Assembly: GCA_903845125.1 (NCBI GenBank)
Contig: CAIMWS010000530.1
Location: 1-53,130 of the forward strand
Origin: an uncultured Verrucomicrobiota bacterium
Lineage (GTDB): Bacteria; Verrucomicrobiota; Verrucomicrobiia; Limisphaerales; UBA1319
Length of the DNA stretch: 53,130 bases
Direction: 5' to 3'
Below, one piece after another: positions 26,064 to 35,006 of this stretch. The notes beneath the pieces were generated by a model that did not search any database, was not told the origin of the DNA, and saw only the letters and a program-made list of their open reading frames with translations. The position numbers and the translations under genes were made by a program. Position 1 is the first letter of the stretch, and each line of letters begins with the position of its first letter.

Positions 26064-27773
26064 TTATTTAATTTGGGAAGCCAGAAAATTCGACTGCTGA
26101 GTCAATTGAGACCTGGCATTTTCCATCGCCACGAAGCCGTTGATCAAATTGGCGCGGTTGCTCTGCACGATCCGTTCCAATTCTTCGATTTGAGTGTCGA
26201 TTTTGGCAGACTGTTTGGAAATGCTATCCTGGCGGGTGGCCAGCGAACCTTCGTCCTTGGTTAGATTATCAAGGTAAGCGCTTAAGCGGGTGCCCAAACC
26301 GGAGCTTGAATCACTAAAAAAGGCTTGGATATCAGTTAAACTGGAAGAGAGTGCTGCATCCAATTTTGTGCTGTCCGAAAGCGTCAGATTATCATCATAC
26401 CCGTTGGTGCTGATGCCCAAAGAATCCAGGTTGGTGATGGACCCGGTCAGGCCTGATATGGCGGCAAAGGCCGAACTGCGCAAGTTGCCGGCCATGCTGG
26501 CCGTTTCCATGTCCCCCGTAAGCATACCAGCGGTCACCTTTCCTTTGGAATCCGTGGAACTGGCAGTATAGGCACTCAGCAGTGATTGCGTGTCATTATA
26601 TTTTGCAATGAACGAAGTGATGGCGGTCCGGATCTTGCTCGTATCGTTGGATACCGTCACGGAAGTGGTTCCCATTTTCAGAGCGGTGACTGTCAAACCG
26701 GAGACTCCGGAACTGTCCGAAGTGATGATATTGGAGTGGCTGAACAGGGTGGGGCCGCTATTGACGGTGTATTCCAAATCGGTACCGCGCGCCAAAGTCG
26801 CTCCGCTGAAGTCCAATAATTGAGTGGCGGAAAGAAAGTTACCGGAAACATCCTCCAGCGCGATGCCGATGTCGCCGGAAGTTTTGTTGGTCAATGAGAA
26901 TCGGTCCGTATTGGCATCATAGCTGGCGTAAACCCCGGCCTTCGACTGGTTGATTTTATTCAGCAGGGTGGTAACGCTTTCGGTATCTGCATCATAGGAA
27001 AGCTCAACCCCGTTGATTTTAAAAATTCCCGTCCCCGAAATGTCGGTCGCCAAATTGGCGGTGGCCAAGGTGGAGGAGGTCCTTACCGCCCCCAAACTGC
27101 CGTTGCTGGTGATCGAATTGGTGCCATTATTACTGAGTTTGGCTAACGTCAGGAAATTGCTCGTGTCCGTGGCGCTGCCCAAGACGATGGGATCCGTTCC
27201 CGTTAGAACGAAAGTGTCGGTTTCGGCATCATACGAGGCTTCGACATCGCCAGTGGCGGTTTTGATTTTGTTAAAAAGCCCCTGCATGGTATCCGTGGTA
27301 TCCACCTGGATTTGCTGACCATTGATGGTAATAATTCCAGCCGTCACCGCCGATGCGAAGCCCAGCGTGCTCAGTTGCGGTCCGGTGCTGGTGCTGGAGG
27401 TGGTGATATTTTCACTATTTAAAGCGCCGCCCACATTGGTATTGCCATTTTGCATGGCCGCGCTGGCCAGCTTGGAAATATTGAAGGCGTAGGATCCCAA
27501 AGGGGTTCCGGCCGAGGCCGAAGCGGAAGCCACCGTGGAGTCACCCATGGTTACGGTGCGGCCATCGAAAAACGTCGAATCCTTTAAAGTATCAATGGCG
27601 GTCTTCAGATCAGTCAATTTACCTTTGACAGTATCGAGCGCCGTACTGCGTTGCTGTAAAGTGGTTTGCTCCTGGCGCAAATTGGTCTGCGGAGTGCGCT
27701 CAATTTCCGTCATTTGATCGACCAGCGTTTTCCAGTCGAATCCGGAAGCCAAACCTGACATTGATAAATCCAT
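26064..27773 (-). CDS. fliD: Flagellar filament cap protein (hook-associated protein 2)
   Basis: 569 residues. The N-terminal FliD domain is plain: 'SGLASGFDWKTLVDQM' and 'RTPQTNLRQEQTTLQQRSTA' with 'LKTAIDTLKDSTFFD'. Internal Ig-like/flagellin_IN repeats contain 'GIITINGQQIQVDTTDTM' and 'GIFKINGVELSYDADTESV'. The C-terminal domain is coiled ('SISKQSAKIDTQIEELERIV', 'RANLINGFVAMENARSQL', 'LASQIK' end). FliD caps the growing filament and folds flagellin. Start at 27773 has AAGGA 9 nt upstream. It follows flagellin on the same strand with a hairpin and a possible small ORF between. No FliS or FlaG was recognised beside it. Confidence 0.93.
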   Translation of the reverse strand: MDLSMSGLASGFDWKTLVDQMTEIERTPQTNLRQEQTTLQQRSTALDTVKGKLTDLKTAIDTLKDSTFFDGRTVTMGDSTVASASASAGTPLGSYAFNISKLASAAMQNGNTNVGGALNSENITTSSTSTGPQLSTLGFASAVTAGIITINGQQIQVDTTDTMQGLFNKIKTATGDVEASYDAETDTFVLTGTDPIVLGSATDTSNFLTLAKLSNNGTNSITSNGSLGAVRTSSTLATANLATDISGTGIFKINGVELSYDADTESVTTLLNKINQSKAGVYASYDANTDRFSLTNKTSGDIGIALEDVSGNFLSATQLLDFSGATLARGTDLEYTVNSGPTLFSHSNIITSDSSGVSGLTVTALKMGTTSVTVSNDTSKIRTAITSFIAKYNDTQSLLSAYTASSTDSKGKVTAGMLTGDMETASMAGNLRSSAFAAISGLTGSITNLDSLGISTNGYDDNLTLSDSTKLDAALSSSLTDIQAFFSDSSSGLGTRLSAYLDNLTKDEGSLATRQDSISKQSAKIDTQIEELERIVQSNRANLINGFVAMENARSQLTQQSNFLASQIK

Positions 27774-27815
27774 AATACTGATCCTTATTCTAACAGTTAC
27801 CGGAAATTAAACAAT

Positions 27816-28010
27816 CTATGCCCCGCGGAAATGGCTTTCAAAGGCCGCCGGCCGATGGGGCCGCGGCAGCAACGTGCTTGGGCCGTGGGCCAGGTTCCAG
27901 CTCTGTCCGCCCAAAGTAAGCCAGTGGCACCGCATGCCCGCTTGGTGCATGACGATTTGGAACCACGGATTATTGGTCATGTCGATTTTCTTTTTCAGCT
28001 TCACAATGTG
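27816..28010 (-). CDS. Possible small protein between flagellin and fliD
   Basis: A GTG at 28010, with GGGGAAAGG about 6 nt upstream, opens about 64 residues: 'KLKKKIDMTNNPWFQIVM' followed by 'HQAGMRCHWLTLGGQSW', 'NLAHGPSTLLPRPHRP' and a TAG at 27816-27818. The good ribosome site and the place inside the flagellar unit make translation possible. The His/Trp-rich composition and short length make chance equally possible. It does not resemble FlaG, FliS, FliW or CsrA. Confidence 0.35.
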   Translation of the reverse strand, partial: HIVKLKKKIDMTNNPWFQIVMHQAGMRCHWLTLGGQSWNLAHGPSTLLPRPHRPAAFESHFRGA

Positions 28011-28047
28011 CCTTTCCCCAGCTTTTTCCCGACTGCTAATGGCGACA

Positions 28048-28074
28048 CTCGGATGGCCTTTCCAGCCATCCGAG
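28048..28074 (-). terminator. Strong hairpin downstream of flagellin
   Basis: CTCGGATGGC and GCCATCCGAG form a perfect 10-bp stem with a 7-nt loop, about 40 nt after the flagellin stop. On the minus strand no T-tract follows, so it may act as a terminator, attenuator or 3' stabiliser that makes flagellin mRNA more abundant than fliD mRNA. Confidence 0.55.
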
Positions 28075-28114
28075 CTTGACCGTGCAAACCTCGCGGCTGG
28101 TTTGCCGATTTCCT

Positions 28115-28945
28115 TTACTGCAGCAACTTCAGGGCCGCTTGGGAGGTCGAATTAGCCTGGGCCAACATCGACGTCCCTGCCTGCACCAGGATGTTAAAAC
28201 GGGCGAATTCCGTGCTTTCTTCCGCCACATTCACATCTTTGATCCGGCTATTCGCCGACATCATGTTATCCTTAAGCACCAGGATTTGAGCGTTCGTGTG
28301 GGTCAACCGGGCAATATTGGCCCCGACTTGTGCCCTGTCTGTCGCCAGCTGATTAATGGCGTTTTGAACCGTATCCAAAGCTGACTTTGCCCCCGTAGCG
28401 GTGGATACACCCAAAGTGCTGGCAGTGGCAGCCAGATACGTCGCCGAACCGAGGCTGATGCCACCCATGGCCCAACTCTGTCCCGTAGCTGAACTGACTC
28501 CGTTATCGCTGTCGGTCGTCACCTCTCTGGAGGTTCCATCGAACAACGACACGCCATTGAAGTTCTTCGTGGCAATGTTGGTGATATAATCCTGCAAAGT
28601 CACAAACTCCGTGTTATACTTTTGCCGATCAGTATCGGTTTTCGTAATGTCCTGCGACAGGACTGACAACTCGCTCATCCGGTCCAACGCTGACTGCACT
28701 TTCGTCAGAAAACCATCCTGTGTCTGGCTGTAAGCAATCGCATTGCTCACATTGGATGATGCCGCACGAATGCGGTTTATTTGTGCGTCAAACCGCAAAG
28801 ATACCGCCATCCCGCCAGCATCGTCGTCCGGCGATATAATCCGGGAACCGGAGGACAATTTAGCCAACGATTTATTCAAACGAACCGACGAATCATTCAA
28901 CAACCTGGCGGCATTAGCCGCAGACGAATTAGTATTAATAACCAT
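28115..28945 (-). CDS. fliC: Flagellin
   Basis: 276 residues from the ATG at 28945 with an AAGGAAGGG ribosome site; the longer frame to 29053 runs into the leader. The conserved D0/D1 N-terminus is present ('VINTNSSAANAARLLNDSS', 'LAKLSSGSRIISPDDDAGG', 'ALDRMSELSVLSQDITKTD') together with the D0/D1 C-terminus ('VGANIARLTHTNAQI', 'FARFNILVQAGTSMLAQANS', 'QAALKLLQ'). The variable outer domain is very short, so the filament is of the minimal type. It is the first gene of a unit with fliD and has a sigma-28 promoter and structured leader. Only one flagellin gene is in the window. Confidence 0.95.
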   Translation of the reverse strand: MVINTNSSAANAARLLNDSSVRLNKSLAKLSSGSRIISPDDDAGGMAVSLRFDAQINRIRAASSNVSNAIAYSQTQDGFLTKVQSALDRMSELSVLSQDITKTDTDRQKYNTEFVTLQDYITNIATKNFNGVSLFDGTSREVTTDSDNGVSSATGQSWAMGGISLGSATYLAATASTLGVSTATGAKSALDTVQNAINQLATDRAQVGANIARLTHTNAQILVLKDNMMSANSRIKDVNVAEESTEFARFNILVQAGTSMLAQANSTSQAALKLLQ

Positions 28946-28950
28946 AACGA

Positions 28951-28957
28951 CCCTTCC
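28951..28957 (-). promoter_or_regulatory. Flagellin ribosome binding site overlapping a CsrA-type GGA
   Basis: On the minus strand GGAAGGG sits about 6 nt before the flagellin ATG, within CAAGGAAGGG. The same bases contain a CsrA-like AGGA element, so a bound CsrA dimer would block ribosome access. Confidence 0.5.
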
Positions 28958-28987
28958 TTGAGTCACCCCTTGCGGGGATTTTTTCTT

Positions 28988-29003
28988 GCGGCATCCTTGC
29001 CGC
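28988..29003 (-). promoter_or_regulatory. Leader hairpin presenting AGGA (candidate CsrA site)
   Basis: The flagellin leader contains GCGGCA-AGGA-TGCCGC, a perfect 6-bp stem with AGGA as the loop. CsrA prefers GGA in a hairpin loop, with consensus CARGGAUG, and CAAGGATG is present here exactly. A second GGA overlaps the ribosome site ~35-40 nt away, the spacing seen for dual-site CsrA binding in hag-type leaders. Function is inferred. Confidence 0.5.
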
Positions 29004-29077
29004 GTAGCAAACCTTGCTCCAAGGGCGTTTGCTTTACCCCGCTGGCTCTTCAAGGTTGCCAGCCACCTGTGTTGTAA

Positions 29078-29104
29078 TTATCGGCAAGTGGAGGAAAAAC
29101 TTTA
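29078..29104 (-). promoter_or_regulatory. Sigma-28 (FliA/SigD) promoter for flagellin
   Basis: On the minus strand the sequence reads TAAAGTTT, 11 nt, GCCGATAA, which matches the sigma-28 consensus at essentially every position with correct spacing. It would start transcription near 29070, giving a ~125-nt leader before the flagellin ATG. Confidence 0.85.
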
Positions 29105-29224
29105 CCGACTTTTTAAAAAACCAGGGGTGCCGAAGACCCTTCTCCGGGAAAAGAAGAGGATAAATCCGGCTCCTCAATGGACCGCCGAATTCCAATCCAA
29201 TACACTTATAATAAGTGGGTTGCG

Positions 29225-30121
29225 CTATACTTTCGGACCCAAAAAACCAGCCTGTATGTCATCCAGCATTTTTACCAAACGGCGACCATACTCCACGTAA
29301 GAGTTAAACTGGTTCTCTGCGGAAGCTTTGATGGAAGCATCGTGAAATACCACCGCCAAGTGCGGTTCGATGGAAATCCCGCCCTCATACCCTCTTCCCA
29401 CCAAATCGGTGAGAATGCGCCGGACTTCAGCTTTACCCTCCCCAGGATAGGTGTAAACCTCTTTCTGATCCTCAGACCAATAAAGGTCCTTCACATGGAC
29501 GTGAACGATGTGTTCACGGACATGATGGTAAAATTCCCAAGGATCCTGCTTGGGATAAGGCATCGGTTTGCTTCGGTCATGGTTGAAAACAGGATTTCCC
29601 GTGTCAAAAACGAGCTTTAAGCCGGGGACTGCTTCGAGCAGTTTCAAGGTGAATGGCCAGCCCATGCCGCCGTAGTTCATACAGTTTTCATGCACTGGCT
29701 GCAAACCGGCATCCAGAAACATGGCTGTGATTTCCCGCAGGCGCCGGAATCGCTCTTCCTCCATTTGGTCCGCGGCCTCGCGGATGGCGAAACTCATGAT
29801 GCGAATAAAACGCGAACCAAGGCGCTGCATCCGCGGAATGGCACGGCGCACCTCCGCCAGGGTGGGTTCAAAGGGTTGATCGATTTTTTTAGCCCAATTG
29901 GCTATCGCTGAACCAAAACAATACACTCCAACGCCGGCATTTTCCAAAGCTTGGACAACGCCCTCGAAGGCGGCGTCGGGGATATCATGCAAATTCCCGG
30001 GCGGGAATCCAGGAGCCTGGATATTGCGCGCTTCAAGGTATTTCCACCCGAGGGTTTTGGTGGCCCTGATTTGAGATTCCACCGCAACCCCAGCTTCGTC
30101 GGCAATACCCATCAAATACAT
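29225..30121 (-). CDS. Sugar phosphate isomerase/epimerase (xylose-isomerase-like)
   Basis: 298 residues from the ATG at 30121 with a GAAAGG ribosome site 5-6 nt upstream. TIM-barrel family with expected metal ligands in 'GLQPVHENCMNYGGMG', 'LKLVFDTGNPVFNHD', 'IVHVHVKDLYW' and 'GGISIEPHLAVVFHD'. It resembles hydroxypyruvate-isomerase/IolE-like and 3-keto-sugar isomerase proteins; substrate unknown. It lies 63 nt downstream of a Gfo/Idh/MocA oxidoreductase on the same strand. This oxidoreductase-isomerase pairing is frequent in PVC sugar catabolism and suggests consecutive steps. Confidence 0.87.
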   Translation of the reverse strand: MYLMGIADEAGVAVESQIRATKTLGWKYLEARNIQAPGFPPGNLHDIPDAAFEGVVQALENAGVGVYCFGSAIANWAKKIDQPFEPTLAEVRRAIPRMQRLGSRFIRIMSFAIREAADQMEEERFRRLREITAMFLDAGLQPVHENCMNYGGMGWPFTLKLLEAVPGLKLVFDTGNPVFNHDRSKPMPYPKQDPWEFYHHVREHIVHVHVKDLYWSEDQKEVYTYPGEGKAEVRRILTDLVGRGYEGGISIEPHLAVVFHDASIKASAENQFNSYVEYGRRLVKMLDDIQAGFLGPKV

Positions 30122-30184
30122 AAAAACCTTTCTTTCATTTTGAGAATCCCGCACCAGGGGATCGGCATTTACCCGGGATCGGGC

Positions 30185-31857
<1,673 letters not shown>

Positions 31858-32413
31858 TTCAACCATCGGCAATCGCGATGCTGATCTTTTCGGTTATCAT
31901 TGCGGCCCAGTTACTTACAGAATTTTTTGTCCACCAATTCAGCGGTGATTTTGCTTTAAAACCGAAGCTATTGGGCTTACCTCTGAGCCTTTTAATGCAC
32001 AGTCATTCACAACTCAGGTTAAACGCTGGCAGTCGAAATGATTTTCGACCCCTTCCTAATGTGTTGATCATGGGCATTTTGCGTGAGAAATCCAACCTGT
32101 GAATAACTTGCGAATAACTGTTAACATGTTGTGCTGGTCAGGATGGGCATCTTCGCTTAGAAATTACCCCCGCGACCTGGATCGGCAAACCAAACGAAAA
32201 TTTTAGGGCGTGAATCTTTTGGATTACGGGGTTTTATAAGTCATTTAATAAGAATCTGTTATAAATATGGGATGCAAATTTTTCCCGGTGTCAAACCTGT
32301 GGAGCATGGATTCATTGAAGGCATCACGCCACGCCAAAAGGCTCGGGGCGAGGATGTTGCGATCAGGCGGGACGGTTTAGTGAATAACCTGCTAAATTAA
32401 ACGTGATTTCCCG
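31858..32413 (+). other. Candidate replication origin (oriC) upstream of dnaA
   Basis: A 556-bp gene-free stretch before dnaA. DnaA-box-like 9-mers, read on the minus strand, are TTATTCACA at 32098-32106 (fits TTWTNCACA), TTATTCGCA at 32109-32117 (one mismatch, 11 bp away) and TTATTCACT at 32379-32387 (one mismatch). An A/T-rich part at ~32195-32285, with TTATAAG, TTTAATAAG and TTATAAATAT, could be the unwinding element. Most genes left of here point left, and glnB, dnaA and the ABC ATPase point right, as expected around an origin. It also contains the dnaA promoter. The short frame at 31854-32102 is judged not real. Confidence 0.5.
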
Positions 32414-33784
32414 ATGGAAAACGCAGCGGCAAAAAATTGGGACCAGGTAATGGAAATCTTGCGGGGAAAATTAAACCCGGAGATTTTCAAACTTTGGTTT
32501 GCGGCAATACAAGCTTCCAACCCGGGCAACGGGGTCATTCGCCTTCATGTGCCAGATGATTTCAGCATCGTCTGGCTGAAGGATAATTACCTCGATTTGA
32601 TTCAAAACACCTTGATGCATGTTTCGGGCCAGACATGGGATGTCCAATTTCAAGCGGGTTCGATGCCCGTTCCAACCATTCAGGCCAATCCGGCGGCAAA
32701 GAAGGAAAAGGCCCGTCCGCGCATGAAGGATGCCTCCCATGGCGGCCCTAATGGGACGCCCGATGCCGCTTTCAATCCGCGTTATACTTTCGAGAACTTT
32801 GTGGTGGGCAGCAATAACAACTTCGCCCATGCTGCCGCCCTGGCCGTGGCCCAAGGCCCGGGCAAATCCTACAATCCACTCTTTTTATACGGCGGAGTCG
32901 GCTTGGGAAAAACCCACTTGCTGCACGCCATCGGCCAGCATGTACTGCAGACCGTCAAAGGTTCGCACGTTGCTTTTTTATCTTCGGAAAAATTTACCAA
33001 CGAATACATCGACGCCATTCAAAACAGCCAACTGATGCGGTTCCGCAAGAAATACCGCATGATGGACCTGCTGCTGATCGATGATATCCAATTCCTGGCA
33101 GGTAAGGAGCGTATTCAAGAAGAGTTCTTTCACACGTTTAATGCCCTTCACGAAAACCACAAGCAGATCGTGCTTACTTGCGATCGGCCAGCCAGCGAAA
33201 TCCAAAACTTGGAGCATCGGCTCGTCTCACGCTTTGAGTGGGGCCTGGTGACGGACATGCAACCGCCGGATGTGGAGACCCGGATGGCCATTTTGCGGAA
33301 AAAAGCAAATTCCATGGGAGTTGATCTTCCACCGGAAATACTCCAGTTCATAGCGGATCGGATTCGCTCAAATGTCCGGCGTTTGGAAGGCGCCCTCATT
33401 CGAGTGAGCACTTACACCTCCTTAAATGGCAAGAAACCCACGTTGGAGTTGGCTGAAGGCTTGTTGCGTGAACTGCTCCATGAAGAGGGCCGCACGGCCA
33501 TCACTATCGAACTGATTCAGAAGCGGGTGGCCGACTATTTCGATATCCGACTGGCAGATATGGCCAGCAAGCGGCGGCCGGAAAACATCGCCTTTCCCCG
33601 CCAGATTGCCATGTTTCTGGCACGCCAGCTCACTGGCAGTTCCTTGAATGAAATCGGCGAAGCCTTTGGCGGACGAGATCATGGCACTGTAATCCATGCC
33701 TGCCGGTTGGTTAAGGACCGAATGGAGGTCGATCCCAATGTCCGGCAAACGGTTGGATTCCTTGAAAAACAGCTGGTGCGCTGA
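32414..33784 (+). CDS. dnaA: Chromosomal replication initiator protein DnaA
   Basis: 456 residues. Domain I at the N-terminus ('WDQVMEILRGKLNPEIFKLW'), a linker (~95-120), AAA+ domain with Walker A 'GGVGLGKTHLLHAIG' near 160 and Walker B 'LLLIDDIQFLAGKERIQEEF', sensor and arginine-finger regions ('LVSRFEWGLVTDMQPPD'), and the C-terminal DNA-binding helix-turn-helix with signature 'GGRDHGTVIHACRLV'. It binds DnaA boxes and opens the origin; the candidate oriC is directly upstream. No dnaN or recF follows, as in many PVC bacteria where this cluster is split. Confidence 0.97.
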   Translation: MENAAAKNWDQVMEILRGKLNPEIFKLWFAAIQASNPGNGVIRLHVPDDFSIVWLKDNYLDLIQNTLMHVSGQTWDVQFQAGSMPVPTIQANPAAKKEKARPRMKDASHGGPNGTPDAAFNPRYTFENFVVGSNNNFAHAAALAVAQGPGKSYNPLFLYGGVGLGKTHLLHAIGQHVLQTVKGSHVAFLSSEKFTNEYIDAIQNSQLMRFRKKYRMMDLLLIDDIQFLAGKERIQEEFFHTFNALHENHKQIVLTCDRPASEIQNLEHRLVSRFEWGLVTDMQPPDVETRMAILRKKANSMGVDLPPEILQFIADRIRSNVRRLEGALIRVSTYTSLNGKKPTLELAEGLLRELLHEEGRTAITIELIQKRVADYFDIRLADMASKRRPENIAFPRQIAMFLARQLTGSSLNEIGEAFGGRDHGTVIHACRLVKDRMEVDPNVRQTVGFLEKQLVR

Positions 33785-33837
33785 AGCTTTCAGCAGGCCA
33801 TGGGCCGCCATATGAATCAGGCCGGCAATAATTGACG

Positions 33838-34815
33838 ATGGCTGCCATCGAAGTTCACCAGCTCAGCAAAGTTTTTCGCCAATACAAAAAGGAACCGGGT
33901 TTGGCGGGGGCCATCCGCGGGCTTTGGCGGCGGCGCTACGAATCAATTCCCGCTGTTAACGAAATCCGATTTGCCATTGAAAGCGGCGAATTCGTGGGAT
34001 TTTTAGGGCCCAATGGCGCCGGGAAAACCACCACCTTGAAAATGCTGGCTGGCCTGCTCTTTCCTTCCTCCGGCTCCGCCCGCGTGCTGGGATTTGTGCC
34101 GTGGGAACGCGCTGATGCCTACCGCCGCCAATTTTCCTTGCTACTGGGCCAAAAAAACCAGCTATGGTGGGATTTGCCTGCCCGTGAATCGTTGGAGCTG
34201 AACAGCAAAATTTACGGCCTGTCACCTGAGGTTTTTGCCAAAACCTTGGACGAATTAACCGCTCTGCTGAATGTGGCTGATAAGCTGAATGTCATGGTGC
34301 GGGAGTTATCCTTGGGCGAGCGCATGAAGTTTGAATTGATCGCCGCCCTGCTCCACCGTCCCCAAGTCCTCCTGCTGGATGAACCAACCATTGGCTTGGA
34401 TGTTATCTCCCAAAAAGTGATCCGGGATTTTTTAAAACATCATAATGCACAGCACGGCACCACGATTTTGCTCACCAGTCATTATATGGCCGACATCGCT
34501 GAATTATGCCCGCGAGTCATCATCATTGACCATGGCCGGATCTTTTTTGACGGGCAATTAACGGATGTCGTGGACCGTTTTGCGGATTTCAAACTCGTAA
34601 CGATTCAGTTGGCCGCCGAGCAATCCACCACCGAGGGCAAGCTTCTGGAATATGGTGAAGTGGTTGAAAACGGCCCCAATTGGTATAAAATCAAGGTGAA
34701 ACGCGAAAAGGTGGTTTCCGCCTGCAAAGCCTGGCTGGACCTTTTGCCAATCCAGGATTTGGATATTCAGGAAATCCCTATTGAAGACGTCATCCGGCGA
34801 ATTTTTGCGCGCTGA
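33838..34815 (+). CDS. ABC transporter ATP-binding protein (DrrA/ABC-2 type), no permease beside it
   Basis: 325 residues from the ATG at 33838. Walker A 'GFLGPNGAGKTTTLKML', Q-loop region 'SLLLGQKNQLWWDLPARES', signature 'VRELSLGERMKFELIAALL', Walker B 'VLLLDEPTIGLDVISQK', and H-loop 'TILLTSHYMADI'. The 'QKNQLWWDLPARES' variant is typical of exporters that use two ABC-2 membrane subunits. Those subunits normally follow in the operon but are absent here: the next gene encodes an unrelated secreted protein. Either the partners are elsewhere or the locus has been rearranged. Confidence 0.92.
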   Translation: MAAIEVHQLSKVFRQYKKEPGLAGAIRGLWRRRYESIPAVNEIRFAIESGEFVGFLGPNGAGKTTTLKMLAGLLFPSSGSARVLGFVPWERADAYRRQFSLLLGQKNQLWWDLPARESLELNSKIYGLSPEVFAKTLDELTALLNVADKLNVMVRELSLGERMKFELIAALLHRPQVLLLDEPTIGLDVISQKVIRDFLKHHNAQHGTTILLTSHYMADIAELCPRVIIIDHGRIFFDGQLTDVVDRFADFKLVTIQLAAEQSTTEGKLLEYGEVVENGPNWYKIKVKREKVVSACKAWLDLLPIQDLDIQEIPIEDVIRRIFAR

Positions 34816-34924
34816 TCATGAGGACTGGCAAACGGACCTGCTGGTTTTAGTTCAGGATGTTTGCCGGATGCTTGAAGTGGAAAGGGAAGCGGTACACCGC
34901 CGGTTTTTGCAAGCCGTGGAGTGA
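34805..34924 (+). CDS. Possible 39-residue ORF overlapping the ABC gene end
   Basis: Starting at a TTG (34805) inside the last codons of the ABC gene, this frame reads 'RADHEDWQTDLLVLVQDVC' then 'RMLEVEREAVHRRFLQAVE' and TGA. It looks like a clean amphipathic helix rather than random sequence. It could be a tiny coupled protein or the tail of a deleted gene that once followed the ATPase. Low certainty. Confidence 0.25.
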   Translation: MRADHEDWQTDLLVLVQDVCRMLEVEREAVHRRFLQAVE

Positions 34925-35006
34925 GTTCCGAGCCTCCCCTTCAGGGATCTGTTAAATGACGGGTAGATTAGTTGATGGACGGCCAAACCATCGTTTTGAA
35001 AGGATC

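Noticed and set aside
25669..26264. Small + strand frames between acyl-CoA ligase and fliD
   Set aside because: Basic, low-complexity products partly antisense to fliD; no motif and no ribosome site.
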